DNA of 64,000 bases from Bradyrhizobium canariense (GTDB lineage: Bacteria; Pseudomonadota; Alphaproteobacteria; Rhizobiales; Xanthobacteraceae), in assembly GCF_019402665.1 (NCBI RefSeq), contig NZ_VSST01000015.1, positions 124,001 to 188,000 on the forward strand, read 5' to 3'. The translations under genes were made by a program, and so were the position numbers. The notes under the pieces were generated by a model that had not been told where the DNA came from, made no database searches, and was given only the letters and a program-made list of their open reading frames with translations. Shown here piece by piece: positions 8,220 to 15,465 of this stretch. Positions within the stretch are counted from its first letter, which is position 1. Each line of letters begins with the position of its first letter.

Positions 8220-9406
8220 CCGACAAGACGGTTTCGCTGCCCGAGGAGGGCCGGCACGGCAGCTTCATCAAGAACAATTTGCGCAATTACGGCATGCTGA
8301 TGTCGCTGATCGCGATCATGCTGTTCTTCCAGGTCATGACCGGCGGCACGCTGCTGCAGCCGCTCAACCTGACCAATCTGGTACTGCAGAACAGCTACAT
8401 CGTCATCATGGCACTGGGCATGCTGCTCGTCATTGTCACCGGCCATATCGACCTCTCGGTCGGCTCGGTCGCGGGCTTCGTCGGCGCGGTGGCCGCCGTG
8501 CTGATGGTGACATACAAGGTCGACTACACGCTCGCCTTCATCGCCTGCCTGCTGCTGGGCGCGGCAATCGGCGCCGCGCAGGGCTATTGGGTGGCCTATT
8601 TCAAGATTCCGTCCTTCATCGTGACGCTGGCCGGCATGCTGGTGTTCAAAGGACTTGCGCTCGCGGTGTTGCAGGGCCAGTCGCTCGGGCCGTTCCCGGC
8701 GACCTTCCAGAAATTGTCGTCGGGCTTCATTCCGGAGATGCTGCCCGAGGCCGGCACGCTGCATCCGACGTCGATGCTGGTCGGTGCGGTGCTCGCGCTC
8801 GGCCTCGTCTACGCCAGCGCCAAGGGGCGCTCGCGCGAGCAGTTGCACGGCATCGAGGTCGAGCCTTACGCGTTCTTCCTCGGCAAGAGCATTCTCCTGG
8901 CCTGCGCCGTGCTCTATTTCACCTATCTGATCGCCTCGCATCGCGGTCTGCCGAACGTGCTGGTCATCATGACCGCGCTGATCGCGCTCTACGGCTTCGT
9001 CACCCGCCGCACCGTCATCGGTCGGCAGGTCTACGCGGTCGGCGGCAATGCGAAAGCGGCAAGCCTGTCGGGCATCAAGACGGAACGGTTGACCTTCCTC
9101 ACCTTCGTCAACATGGGCGTGCTCGCCGCGCTCGCCGGCCTCGTCTTCGCCGCGCGCCTCAACACCGCAACGCCGAAGGCGGGTCTCGGCTTCGAGCTCG
9201 ACGTCATCGCCGCCTGCTTCATCGGCGGCGCCTCGGCCTATGGCGGTGTCGGCCGCGTCGGCGGCGCCGTGGTCGGTGCCATGATCATGGGTGTGATGAA
9301 CAACGGCATGTCCATCCTCGGCATCGGCATCGACTATCAGCAGGTCATCAAGGGTCTGGTCCTGCTCGGGGCGGTGTGCATCGACGTATATAATCAGCGG
9401 AGATGA
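8216..9406 (+). CDS. gguB: Sugar ABC transporter permease, GguB/XylH-like
   Basis: This 396-residue inner-membrane permease, larger than the Ytf-type permeases, is as expected for the XylH/GguB branch. It has a short cytoplasmic N terminus followed by about ten hydrophobic segments. Family motifs are visible: GHIDLSVGSVAGFVGA, IPSFIVTLAGMLVFKGLAL, TERLTFLTFVNMGVLAALAGLV and GFELDVIAACFIGGASAYGGVG. The ATG overlaps the gguA stop (ATGA). It is the last gene of the sugar operon; a palindromic repeat follows the stop. Confidence 0.93.
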   Translation: MTDKTVSLPEEGRHGSFIKNNLRNYGMLMSLIAIMLFFQVMTGGTLLQPLNLTNLVLQNSYIVIMALGMLLVIVTGHIDLSVGSVAGFVGAVAAVLMVTYKVDYTLAFIACLLLGAAIGAAQGYWVAYFKIPSFIVTLAGMLVFKGLALAVLQGQSLGPFPATFQKLSSGFIPEMLPEAGTLHPTSMLVGAVLALGLVYASAKGRSREQLHGIEVEPYAFFLGKSILLACAVLYFTYLIASHRGLPNVLVIMTALIALYGFVTRRTVIGRQVYAVGGNAKAASLSGIKTERLTFLTFVNMGVLAALAGLVFAARLNTATPKAGLGFELDVIAACFIGGASAYGGVGRVGGAVVGAMIMGVMNNGMSILGIGIDYQQVIKGLVLLGAVCIDVYNQRR

Positions 9407-9411
9407 GGCTG

Positions 9412-9483
9412 CGTAGCCTGGATGGAGCGAAGCGCAATCCGGGGCTACTGACCCGCATTCCGCTCTGCTCCATGCGGGCTACG
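9412..9483. repeat. REP-like palindrome between convergent genes
   Basis: A 72-base imperfect inverted repeat begins CGTAGCCTGGATGGAGC and ends GCTCCATGCGGGCTACG. It lies between the stop of gguB (+ strand) and the stop of a 51-residue ORF on the minus strand, so it probably acts as a bidirectional terminator. From memory this is a common dispersed element in Bradyrhizobium. Confidence 0.75.
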
Positions 9484-9490
9484 GCAGTCA

Positions 9491-9646
9491 TTACTGCGTC
9501 GTGATCAGCACCCCGGCGATCGCGACGGAGAGGCTCACCGCCGAGACGGTGGCCACGGTCGATAGCACGCCCATTCGCCGGAGCGCGATGGCGAAGACGA
9601 TGATGATGGGCGTTGCGGTCATCAGCCCGATTTGTGCATCGCTCAT
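9491..9646 (-). CDS. Small two-helix membrane protein, divergent from norE (hypothetical)
   Basis: This is a 51-residue ORF with two hydrophobic segments (about residues 5-21, IGLMTATPIIIVFAIAL, and 27-48, GVLSTVATVSAVSLSVAIAGVL) joined by a short RRMG turn. I recognise no family. Support for it being real is mostly positional: its stop abuts a terminator-like palindrome that separates it from convergent gguB, and a perfect FixK/FNR-type box (TTGCG-N4-CGCAA) lies about 70 bases upstream of its ATG. That is a suitable distance for an activated promoter with a leader of about 29 bases. The Shine-Dalgarno is weak (GGAG 14 bases before the ATG). If real, it is probably expressed under low oxygen or nitrogen oxides together with nor. 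Confidence 0.5.
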   Translation of the reverse strand: MSDAQIGLMTATPIIIVFAIALRRMGVLSTVATVSAVSLSVAIAGVLITTQ

Positions 9647-9709
9647 GTTATCGCTCGCAGCTCCACGGAACCCTGGGGCGTTTGGTACCGCGACCCGGCC
9701 GGCCGGACG

Positions 9710-9723
9710 TTGCGACGGCGCAA
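9710..9723. promoter_or_regulatory. FixK/FNR/NnrR-type operator
   Basis: This 14-base site is perfectly palindromic at both ends: TTGCG-ACGG-CGCAA. It matches the Crp/Fnr consensus TTG-N8-CAA and the FixK2-type box known from bradyrhizobia. It lies in the divergent region between the 51-residue ORF (ATG about 70 bases to the left) and norE (ATG about 100 bases to the right). From the spacing it better fits activation of the minus-strand ORF. Confidence 0.65.
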
Positions 9724-9745
9724 ACAAATTGATCGGCATTCCCCA

Positions 9746-9765
9746 AGTTTGTCCGGCAACAAACT
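9746..9765. promoter_or_regulatory. Second Crp/Fnr-like palindrome upstream of norE
   Basis: The palindrome AGTTTGT-CCGGCA-ACAAACT has seven-base arms and a six-base spacer, and contains TTGT-N6-ACAA. Its centre is about 63 bases before the norE ATG. If it acted at -41.5, transcription would start near 9797, leaving a leader of about 22 bases, so it fits norE activation. The half-sites deviate from the TTGC/TTGA consensus, so the binding protein is uncertain (an NnrR-type regulator is my first guess). Confidence 0.5.
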
Positions 9766-9818
9766 CGGATCGGCACGGCTGAGCTAAGTCTGGCTGGTGT
9801 CCTGATCCGGAAGAGCAG

Positions 9819-10394
9819 ATGTCGGCAGCCGATTGCGAACCACGGGGAGCCGGCTGGGGAATTCTGGACGATCTTCCCGGCGATCCCATGATCTGGGTGC
9901 TGATCTTCAGCGAGCTCGCCGCCTTCGGTCTGTTTCTCGGTGCATTCGCGGTCGCCCGCGCGATCCATCCGGCCGTGTTCGCGGTGGGGCAGGCGGCGCT
10001 TGATCCGGGTCTCGCCGGATTGAACACTGTCGTGCTGGTGACGAGCGGTTGGGCCGCAGCCCGGGCTGCGAAGACCGCGCGGGCCAGCGAGAGCCGGGCG
10101 ACACAATCCTGGCTCCTCACAGCCATGGGGCTTGGCGGCCTGTTCGTGGCGATCAAGCTCGGCGAATATGCCGAAGAGATCGGACGCGGCATCGGACTCG
10201 AGACCAGTCCGTTCTTCACACTCTACTTCCTCCTGACCGGCTTCCATCTTCTGCACGTCTGCCTCGGCATCATCATCCTCGCATTGGTCTGCCGCCGCGC
10301 TGAAGCGTTCGGCGTCGAGACGGGAACGGCCTTCTGGCACATGGTCGATCTGGTCTGGATCGTGATGTTCCCGATTCTTTATCTGGTGCGGTGA
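9819..10394 (+). CDS. norE: NorE, cytochrome c oxidase subunit III-like protein
   Basis: This 191-residue membrane protein of the heme-copper oxidase subunit III family is found beside cNor operons. It has five clear hydrophobic segments. Family features are visible: PGDPMIWVLIFSELAAFGLFLGAF, KLGEYAEEI, SPFFTLYFLLTGFHLLHVCLGI and FWHMVDLVWIVMFPILYLVR. NorE is not catalytic; in denitrifiers it supports full NO reductase activity, probably in assembly or stability. GGAAGAG precedes the ATG. The 3' end overlaps norF by 4 bases. Two Crp/Fnr-like palindromes lie upstream. NorE and NorF come before norCBQD here, whereas in Paracoccus they come after. Confidence 0.9.
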   Translation: MSAADCEPRGAGWGILDDLPGDPMIWVLIFSELAAFGLFLGAFAVARAIHPAVFAVGQAALDPGLAGLNTVVLVTSGWAAARAAKTARASESRATQSWLLTAMGLGGLFVAIKLGEYAEEIGRGIGLETSPFFTLYFLLTGFHLLHVCLGIIILALVCRRAEAFGVETGTAFWHMVDLVWIVMFPILYLVR

Positions 10395-10657
10395 CGATGC
10401 CGGATCGCCTGGACATCACATGGATCGCGCTGATCGGCCTCGCGCTCGCGACCATCCTGGTGCCACCGCTGGTGCCGCGGCCGCTGCTCGGCAACGCCCT
10501 GCTGCTGGCCTTGGCCGCCGTCAAGGGCCGCCGGATTGCGCTCGATTTCCTCGATCTTCGCGCGGCGCCTGCGCTCTGGCGCGGCCTCGTCAGCGCCTGG
10601 ATCCTCATGGTGGTGCTGTTTGCCTGGCTCACATCTGCCGTCAGCGCCCTGATCTGA
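10391..10657 (+). CDS. norF: NorF-like small membrane protein (cytochrome oxidase subunit IV family)
   Basis: This 88-residue protein has three hydrophobic segments (about residues 10-30, 32-50 and 66-86). The central SLOT-like region KGRRIALDFLDLRAAPALWRG is typical of prokaryotic COX4/NorF proteins. It starts at GTG 10391, overlapping the norE stop (GTGA); ATG 10397 is an alternative start two codons later. NorE and NorF usually act as a pair to allow full NO reductase activity. The norC promoter with its own FixK-type box begins immediately after the stop. Confidence 0.8.
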   Translation: MTMPDRLDITWIALIGLALATILVPPLVPRPLLGNALLLALAAVKGRRIALDFLDLRAAPALWRGLVSAWILMVVLFAWLTSAVSALI

Positions 10658-10665
10658 CTCACTCC

Positions 10666-10679
10666 TTGCGCCCTGACAA
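10666..10679 (+). promoter_or_regulatory. FixK/FNR/NnrR-type operator of norC
   Basis: TTGC-GCCCTG-ACAA matches the FixK2 consensus TTG(A/C)-N6-(T/G)CAA at seven of eight defined positions. It is centred about 81 bases before the norC ATG, so activation from -41.5 would leave a leader of about 40 bases. The position directly after norF and before norC argues that norCBQD has its own low-oxygen or NO-responsive promoter. Confidence 0.6.
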
Positions 10680-10753
10680 AGAACAGGCCGTGCCGATCAG
10701 CGATAAATCGCATCACCGATTTTCTCGGCGGGACTCAATTGAAAGGATTGGCA

Positions 10754-11206
10754 ATGGCTGAACGCCTGACCAAGTCGGCCGCTCGAAACGTCTTCTACGG
10801 CGGCTCGGCCTTTTTCTTCGCCATCTTCATCGGGCTGACGGCGCACAGCCACTACTACATGGTCACGACCTCGACGGACGCAGTGACGCTGACGTCGTCG
10901 GTCGCCCGCGGCAAGCATGTCTGGGAGAAGAACTCCTGCATCAATTGCCACACGTTGCTCGGCGAAGGCGCCTATTTCGCGCCCGAAGTCGGCAACGTCT
11001 GGGATCGATGGGGCGGCAAGGAGGATCCGGCCGGCGCGCGAGAGACGTTGAAGGCCTGGATGCAGTCGCAGCCTTCAGGCGCGGAGGGCAGGCGGCAGAT
11101 GCCGCAATTCAACCTCACCGACCAGGAGCTCAACGATCTCGCCGATTTCCTGCAATGGGTGAGCACGATCAAGCGCCAGGATTGGCCGCCGAACAAGGCC
11201 GGTTGA
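10754..11206 (+). CDS. norC: Nitric oxide reductase cytochrome c subunit NorC
   Basis: This 150-residue membrane-anchored c-type cytochrome delivers electrons to NorB. There is a single N-terminal transmembrane anchor (about residues 14-32). The heme-binding CINCH is at residues 62-66, followed by TLLGEGAYFAPEVG, a signature of NorC. The likely axial methionine is M116 in RRQMPQFNL. ATG 10754 follows GAAAGGA; a TTG 15 bases upstream would add five residues. Length and motifs are normal for cytochrome c-dependent NO reductase. It is followed by norB after 39 bases. Confidence 0.96.
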   Translation: MAERLTKSAARNVFYGGSAFFFAIFIGLTAHSHYYMVTTSTDAVTLTSSVARGKHVWEKNSCINCHTLLGEGAYFAPEVGNVWDRWGGKEDPAGARETLKAWMQSQPSGAEGRRQMPQFNLTDQELNDLADFLQWVSTIKRQDWPPNKAG

Positions 11207-11245
11207 GCCCGCCGCTTTCCTCTTTCAAGACAGAGAGAATCCGAG

Positions 11246-12592
11246 ATGAAATATCAGACCCAGAAAGTCGCGATGCTGTATTTCTACGGCGCGCTGACCC
11301 TGTTCCTGGCTCAGGTCCTGTTCGGCCTCCTCGCCGGGACGATCTACGTCCTGCCCAACACGCTGTCGGTTCTGCTGCCGTTCAACATCGTCAGGATGAT
11401 CCACACCAACGCGCTGATCGTGTGGTCGTTGATCGGCTTCATGGGCGCGACCTACTTCCTGCTGCCTGAGGAAACCGAGACCGAGCTGTACAGCCCGCTA
11501 CTCGCAAAGATCCAGTTCTGGATGTTTTTTGGCGCAGCAGGCGTCGCGGTCGTGGGCTATCTCTTCCACTACCACGAGGGCCGCGAGTTCCTTGAGCAGC
11601 CCTTCATCATCAAGGTCGGTATCGTCGTCGTCTGCCTGATGTTCCTGTTCAATGTGACCATGACCGCGCTCAAGGGACGCAAGACCACGGTCACCAACAT
11701 CCTGCTGTTCGGCCTGTGGGGCGTTGCGATCTTCTTCCTGTTCGCCTTCTACAATCCGGCGAACCTCGCGGTCGACAAGATGTACTGGTGGTACGTCGTC
11801 CATCTCTGGGTCGAGGGCGTCTGGGAGCTGATCATGGCCTCCGTGCTCGCCTATCTCATGATCAAGCTCAATGGCATCGATCGCGAGGTGGTCGAGAAGT
11901 GGCTCTACGTCATCATCGGCCTCGCGCTGTTCTCGGGGATTCTCGGCACCGGCCACCATTTCTACTGGATCGGCGCGCCCGGCTACTGGCAGTGGATCGG
12001 CTCGCTGTTCTCGACGCTCGAGGTTGCGCCGTTCTTCACGATGGTGATCTTCACGGTGCAGATGACCTGGAAGGCCGGCCGCAAGCATCCGAACCGCGCC
12101 GCGCTGCTGTGGTCGGTCGGCTGTTCGGTGATGGCGTTCCTGGGAGCCGGCGTCTGGGGTTTCCTGCACACACTATCCTCGGTGAACTACTACACCCACG
12201 GCACCCAGGTCACCGCTGCGCACGGCCATCTCGCCTTCTTTGGCGCCTATGTGATGCTCAACCTTGCCGTGATGGCTTACGCCATCCCGCAGATCAAGGG
12301 ACGCGCGCCCTATAACCAGTGGCTCAGCATGACGAGCTTCTGGATCATGTGCACGGCCATGATGACCATGACGTTCGCGCTGACCTTTGCCGGCGTGGTC
12401 CAGGTCCATCTCCAGCGCGTGCTCGGCCAGGGCTACATGGACGTGCAGGACCAGCTCGCATTCTTCTACTGGGTGCGGCTCGGCTCCGGTGGGTTCGTCG
12501 CGATCTCCGCGCTGATGTTCGTCTGGGCGGTGCTGGTGCCCGGCCGCGAGAAGCTGGCGACCATTCCCGCCGTGCTGCAGCCGGCCGAGTAA
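11246..12592 (+). CDS. norB: Nitric oxide reductase catalytic subunit NorB (cNor)
   Basis: This 448-residue integral membrane heme b/b3-FeB subunit reduces two NO to N2O. About twelve hydrophobic segments are present. Heme and FeB ligands can be placed by motif: a His in RMIHTNALIVW, the His and Glu in VVHLWVEGVWELI, the His pair in GTGHHFYWIG, and two His in TAAHGHLAFFGAYVM. It lacks the N-terminal cytochrome-like extension of quinol-type NorZ (about 760 residues), so this is the short cNor type that pairs with NorC. AGAGAGAATCCGAG gives a modest ribosome-binding site. A strong GC hairpin separates it from norQ. Confidence 0.97.
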   Translation: MKYQTQKVAMLYFYGALTLFLAQVLFGLLAGTIYVLPNTLSVLLPFNIVRMIHTNALIVWSLIGFMGATYFLLPEETETELYSPLLAKIQFWMFFGAAGVAVVGYLFHYHEGREFLEQPFIIKVGIVVVCLMFLFNVTMTALKGRKTTVTNILLFGLWGVAIFFLFAFYNPANLAVDKMYWWYVVHLWVEGVWELIMASVLAYLMIKLNGIDREVVEKWLYVIIGLALFSGILGTGHHFYWIGAPGYWQWIGSLFSTLEVAPFFTMVIFTVQMTWKAGRKHPNRAALLWSVGCSVMAFLGAGVWGFLHTLSSVNYYTHGTQVTAAHGHLAFFGAYVMLNLAVMAYAIPQIKGRAPYNQWLSMTSFWIMCTAMMTMTFALTFAGVVQVHLQRVLGQGYMDVQDQLAFFYWVRLGSGGFVAISALMFVWAVLVPGREKLATIPAVLQPAE

Positions 12593-12598
12593 GCGTGA

Positions 12599-12626
12599 CG
12601 GCGGCCGCGTTTCGTCGCGGCCGCCG
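12599..12626 (+). promoter_or_regulatory. GC-rich intercistronic hairpin between norB and norQ
   Basis: A perfect 11-bp stem (CGGCGGCCGCG and CGCGGCCGCCG) with loop TTTCGT starts 7 bases after the norB stop. There is no T tract, so it is more likely an RNA-stabilising or attenuating element than a full terminator. It would allow more NorCB than NorQD to be made. Confidence 0.6.
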
Positions 12627-12651
12627 CTTCAGAAATCTACGGAGAAAGATC

Positions 12652-13464
12652 ATGAAAGCAGCCCTTCACGCCTTGGCCGCTCCTGCACCCGCGCTACCGG
12701 CCTATGTCGCAAGCGGCAACGAATGCGCGCTGTTCGAGCATGCCTGGCGGCACCGGCTTCCGGTCCTGCTGAAGGGGCCGACCGGTTGCGGTAAGACGCG
12801 TTTCGTCGCGCATATGGCCGCGCGGCTGGGCTTGCCGCTCCACACCGTCGCCTGCCACGACGATCTCACCGCCGCCGATCTCACCGGCCGCTATCTGCTG
12901 AGAGGCGGCGACACTGTTTGGACCGACGGTCCGTTGACGCGCGCGGTCCGCGAGGGCGGCATCTGCTATCTCGACGAGGTAGTGGAAGCCCGCAAGGACG
13001 TCACCGTCGTGCTGCATCCGCTCACCGACGACCGCCGTATCCTGCCGCTGGAGCGAACCGGCGAGGAGCTCGTTGCTCCCGCGAGCTTCATGCTCGTCGT
13101 CTCCTACAATCCCGGTTACCAGACCTTGCTCAAGGCGTTGAAGCCGTCGACGCGGCAGCGCTTCGTCGCCATTGAGTTCGGCTTCCTGCCGACCGAGCAG
13201 GAGATTGCGGTGGTGTCGGCCGAGAGCGGGCTGCCGCCGGATCGCGTACGGCCGCTGGTAGCGCTTGCCGGACGTCTGCGGGCGCTGAAGGGGCATGATC
13301 TGGAGGAGGGCGTCTCGACCCGACTCGTGGTGTATTGCGCGACTTTGATTGCGGCGGGAGTCTCGATCGCCGATGCCGTGCTCGCCGGCATGATCGAGCC
13401 GCTGACCGACGATTCCGACGTCAAGGCGGCGCTGCTGGATGTCGCGCGCGCCGTGATTGCGTGA
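12652..13464 (+). CDS. norQ: NorQ, MoxR-type AAA+ ATPase for NO reductase activation
   Basis: This 270-residue cytoplasmic AAA+ ATPase of the MoxR/CbbQ/NorQ group has Walker A GPTGCGKT at residues 42-49 and the Walker B-like segment GGICYLDEV at about 103-111. The sensor segment is VVSYNPGYQTLLKALKPSTRQRFVAIEF. NorQ works with NorD to insert the non-heme iron FeB into NorB. ATG 12652 follows GGAGAAAG; an in-frame extension upstream runs through the hairpin and norB and is rejected. norD starts 10 bases after the stop. Confidence 0.95.
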   Translation: MKAALHALAAPAPALPAYVASGNECALFEHAWRHRLPVLLKGPTGCGKTRFVAHMAARLGLPLHTVACHDDLTAADLTGRYLLRGGDTVWTDGPLTRAVREGGICYLDEVVEARKDVTVVLHPLTDDRRILPLERTGEELVAPASFMLVVSYNPGYQTLLKALKPSTRQRFVAIEFGFLPTEQEIAVVSAESGLPPDRVRPLVALAGRLRALKGHDLEEGVSTRLVVYCATLIAAGVSIADAVLAGMIEPLTDDSDVKAALLDVARAVIA

Positions 13465-13474
13465 GGCAGGTCCC

Positions 13475-15391
13475 ATGCTCGACTTCCTCGAACTGGAGGA
13501 GACGGTCGGCCGCGCCTGGCACCGGATGGTCGGCGGCACCGCGAGCTATCCGGTTCACGATGATCACGCGGTCGCGCTTGCGGAGGTGAGAGGCCGGCTC
13601 GCGGTGATGTTCCGTGCGCTTGGCGGCGAGACGGGTGTTCAGATCGCGAGCGCAGGCGCACGCAGGGCGAGCCATCGGCTCCGCTGGCGGCAACGCATCG
13701 GCCTTGGAGACGAACGTCTCGAACAGCCGGGCCGCGACGCCACGACCATCTTCTTCCCCGACCGCATTGCGATATTTGCCGACGGCGACCTCAACGCATG
13801 CCTCTATCGCTGGCTTGCGGCGTGGTTCGCGGTCGCGCCGATCGAGACGATCACGGAGCATGATCCGCTGCGGCGGGACCTTCTGGTCTTGCGCCGGGCG
13901 AGCGAGACGGCGGTCTTCGTGCTCACGCAGTTTCCCGGGCTCGCCGCCGATTACGCGCGGCTCGCCGCCGCAACTGCCGAAGCCCGGCCGCAACGTCCGT
14001 TGCCGCGTCTTGAGCAGGAGATCGAGCAGATCGCTCTCGCCTTGCTCGGGGCCGGAAAGGTGCCTTCGGGCCGGCTGTGGCCGGCGATGATGGGGACAGG
14101 TCCGCTGCCGGACAAGGCGCCGCCGGACTATCGCTCGGTCCTGCCGTGTCCGCTCTGGGGCGATTGCTGGACGCGCGAGTTCTCGCCCGCGCATGCTGGC
14201 GACGACGCGTGCGCGCCGGGCGCGGGGGCCGCGACCCAGGACAATCGCAAGCGCTTTGCCGTGCGCGAGCGCGAGGACAACGCCAACCGCCGCGATCCCT
14301 TCGTGCTCAACCGCTTCGAAAAGATCCTCGCGATGGCCGAGATGGTCAATGTCGACCGTCCGGCCGACGACAGCGAGGACGAGGACGCGCAGAAGGCCGC
14401 CGACGATCTCGAGGAGATGACGCTGAGCCGCCGCAGCGGCAAGCCGGCGAGCCGGCTCAAATTCGATCTCGACCTGCCGCCGGAAGCTCTCGATGCCTCG
14501 CCATTGAACGCAGATCTCACCTATCCCGAATGGGACTACCGCAGCAGCTCCTACCTGCCCGATCACTGCCACGTGCTGGCGGACGCCGCGTCCGAGACCG
14601 GAGAGACCTGGTCGCCCGACGAGACCATGCGCCGGCATATCCGTCAGGTACGGCAGCGCTTCGAGATCTTGCGGCCGCGCCGCGAATTGATGCGCGCCCA
14701 GGCCGATGGACACGACCTCGACCTCGACGCGCTCGTGCGCGCGCGGTGCGATCTTCGCGCCGGCAGCGGCGGCGGTCTCGATCGCATCCATGTCGCGATG
14801 CGCCCGCAGGGGCACGATCTCGCCGTCACACTGCTTGTCGACGTCTCGCTCTCGACGGACGCCTGGGCCGACGGCCATCGCGTGCTCGATGTCGAGAAGG
14901 AGGCGCTGCTCGTGCTCGCGCACGGCCTGTCGGCCTGCGGTGACCACCACAGCATCCTGACCTTCACGTCGCGCCGGCGGTCCTGGGTGCGGCTCGAAAC
15001 GGTCAAAGCCTTCGGCGAGCCGATGAGCGCGGCAGTGGCGCGTCGTATCGGCGCGCTGAAGCCCGGCTATTACACGCGGATTGGCGCGGCGGTGCGCCAC
15101 GCCTCGGCCGAGCTCGCCCGTCAGCCGCAGCGCAAGAAGCTGCTGCTCGTCCTCACCGACGGCAAGCCGAACGATGTCGATCATTACGAAGGCCGCTTCG
15201 CGGTCGAGGACACCCGCAAATCGGTGCAGGAGGCGCGCCGGCTCGGCATCGCCGCCTTCGGCGTCACGGTGGACGCAACCGCGCAGTCCTATTTCCCGAC
15301 GCTGTTCGGGCGCGGCGGCTACGCCATCGTCGGTAATATCCGCCGACTGCCCGCGGCGCTGCCGGCGATCTACCGGCAGGTGGCGCACTGA
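13475..15391 (+). CDS. norD: NorD, von Willebrand A-domain protein for NO reductase activation
   Basis: This 638-residue cytoplasmic protein has a long alpha-helical N-terminal part and an acidic linker (about residues 285-320, rich in Asp/Glu around PADDSEDEDAQKAADDLEEM). A C-terminal VWA domain (about 440-635) has an intact MIDAS motif, DVSLST, at about residue 455. A further match is LLLVLTDGKPNDVDHYEGRFAVEDT, a segment recognisable in NorD/CbbO proteins. NorD is the partner of NorQ in installing FeB. The ATG at 13475 follows GGCAGG; an upstream in-frame GTG overlaps norQ. It is the last gene of the nor operon; no clear terminator is seen before the next promoter region. Confidence 0.94.
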   Translation: MLDFLELEETVGRAWHRMVGGTASYPVHDDHAVALAEVRGRLAVMFRALGGETGVQIASAGARRASHRLRWRQRIGLGDERLEQPGRDATTIFFPDRIAIFADGDLNACLYRWLAAWFAVAPIETITEHDPLRRDLLVLRRASETAVFVLTQFPGLAADYARLAAATAEARPQRPLPRLEQEIEQIALALLGAGKVPSGRLWPAMMGTGPLPDKAPPDYRSVLPCPLWGDCWTREFSPAHAGDDACAPGAGAATQDNRKRFAVREREDNANRRDPFVLNRFEKILAMAEMVNVDRPADDSEDEDAQKAADDLEEMTLSRRSGKPASRLKFDLDLPPEALDASPLNADLTYPEWDYRSSSYLPDHCHVLADAASETGETWSPDETMRRHIRQVRQRFEILRPRRELMRAQADGHDLDLDALVRARCDLRAGSGGGLDRIHVAMRPQGHDLAVTLLVDVSLSTDAWADGHRVLDVEKEALLVLAHGLSACGDHHSILTFTSRRRSWVRLETVKAFGEPMSAAVARRIGALKPGYYTRIGAAVRHASAELARQPQRKKLLLVLTDGKPNDVDHYEGRFAVEDTRKSVQEARRLGIAAFGVTVDATAQSYFPTLFGRGGYAIVGNIRRLPAALPAIYRQVAH

Positions 15392-15432
15392 TCCAGAAAA
15401 GGGTGCGGCGTTCCGGCCTTGGGTGAGCTATT

Positions 15433-15455
15433 GCCCATCAATTGGGTATATGATC
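15433..15455. promoter_or_regulatory. Copy 1 of shared palindromic operator (polyol regulon)
   Basis: The site is the inverted repeat GCCCA-N5-TGGGT followed by ATATGATC. It lies 11-33 bases before the ATG of the HAD gene, which begins the operon that includes the SorC regulator. A TATGAT hexamer inside it (15449-15454) could be the -10 box. The same arrangement, GCCCA-N5-TGGGC-ATATGCTC, recurs before the smoE-like gene, so this is likely the binding site of the SorC regulator and implies autoregulation. Confidence 0.65.
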
Positions 15456-15465
15456 GAATGCTGGG

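Noticed and set aside
9501..9782. 93-codon ORF on the + strand in the gguB-norE gap
   Set aside because: It lacks a ribosome-binding site, its product is not protein-like, and it crosses the FixK-type box and the norE promoter region. The minus-strand 51-residue ORF in the same place has clear membrane helices and better context.
13421..15388. 655-codon ORF on the minus strand opposite norD
   Set aside because: It is a shadow of the GC-rich norD codon pattern, Arg/Gly/Asp-rich without domains, whereas norD has a VWA domain with an intact MIDAS motif.
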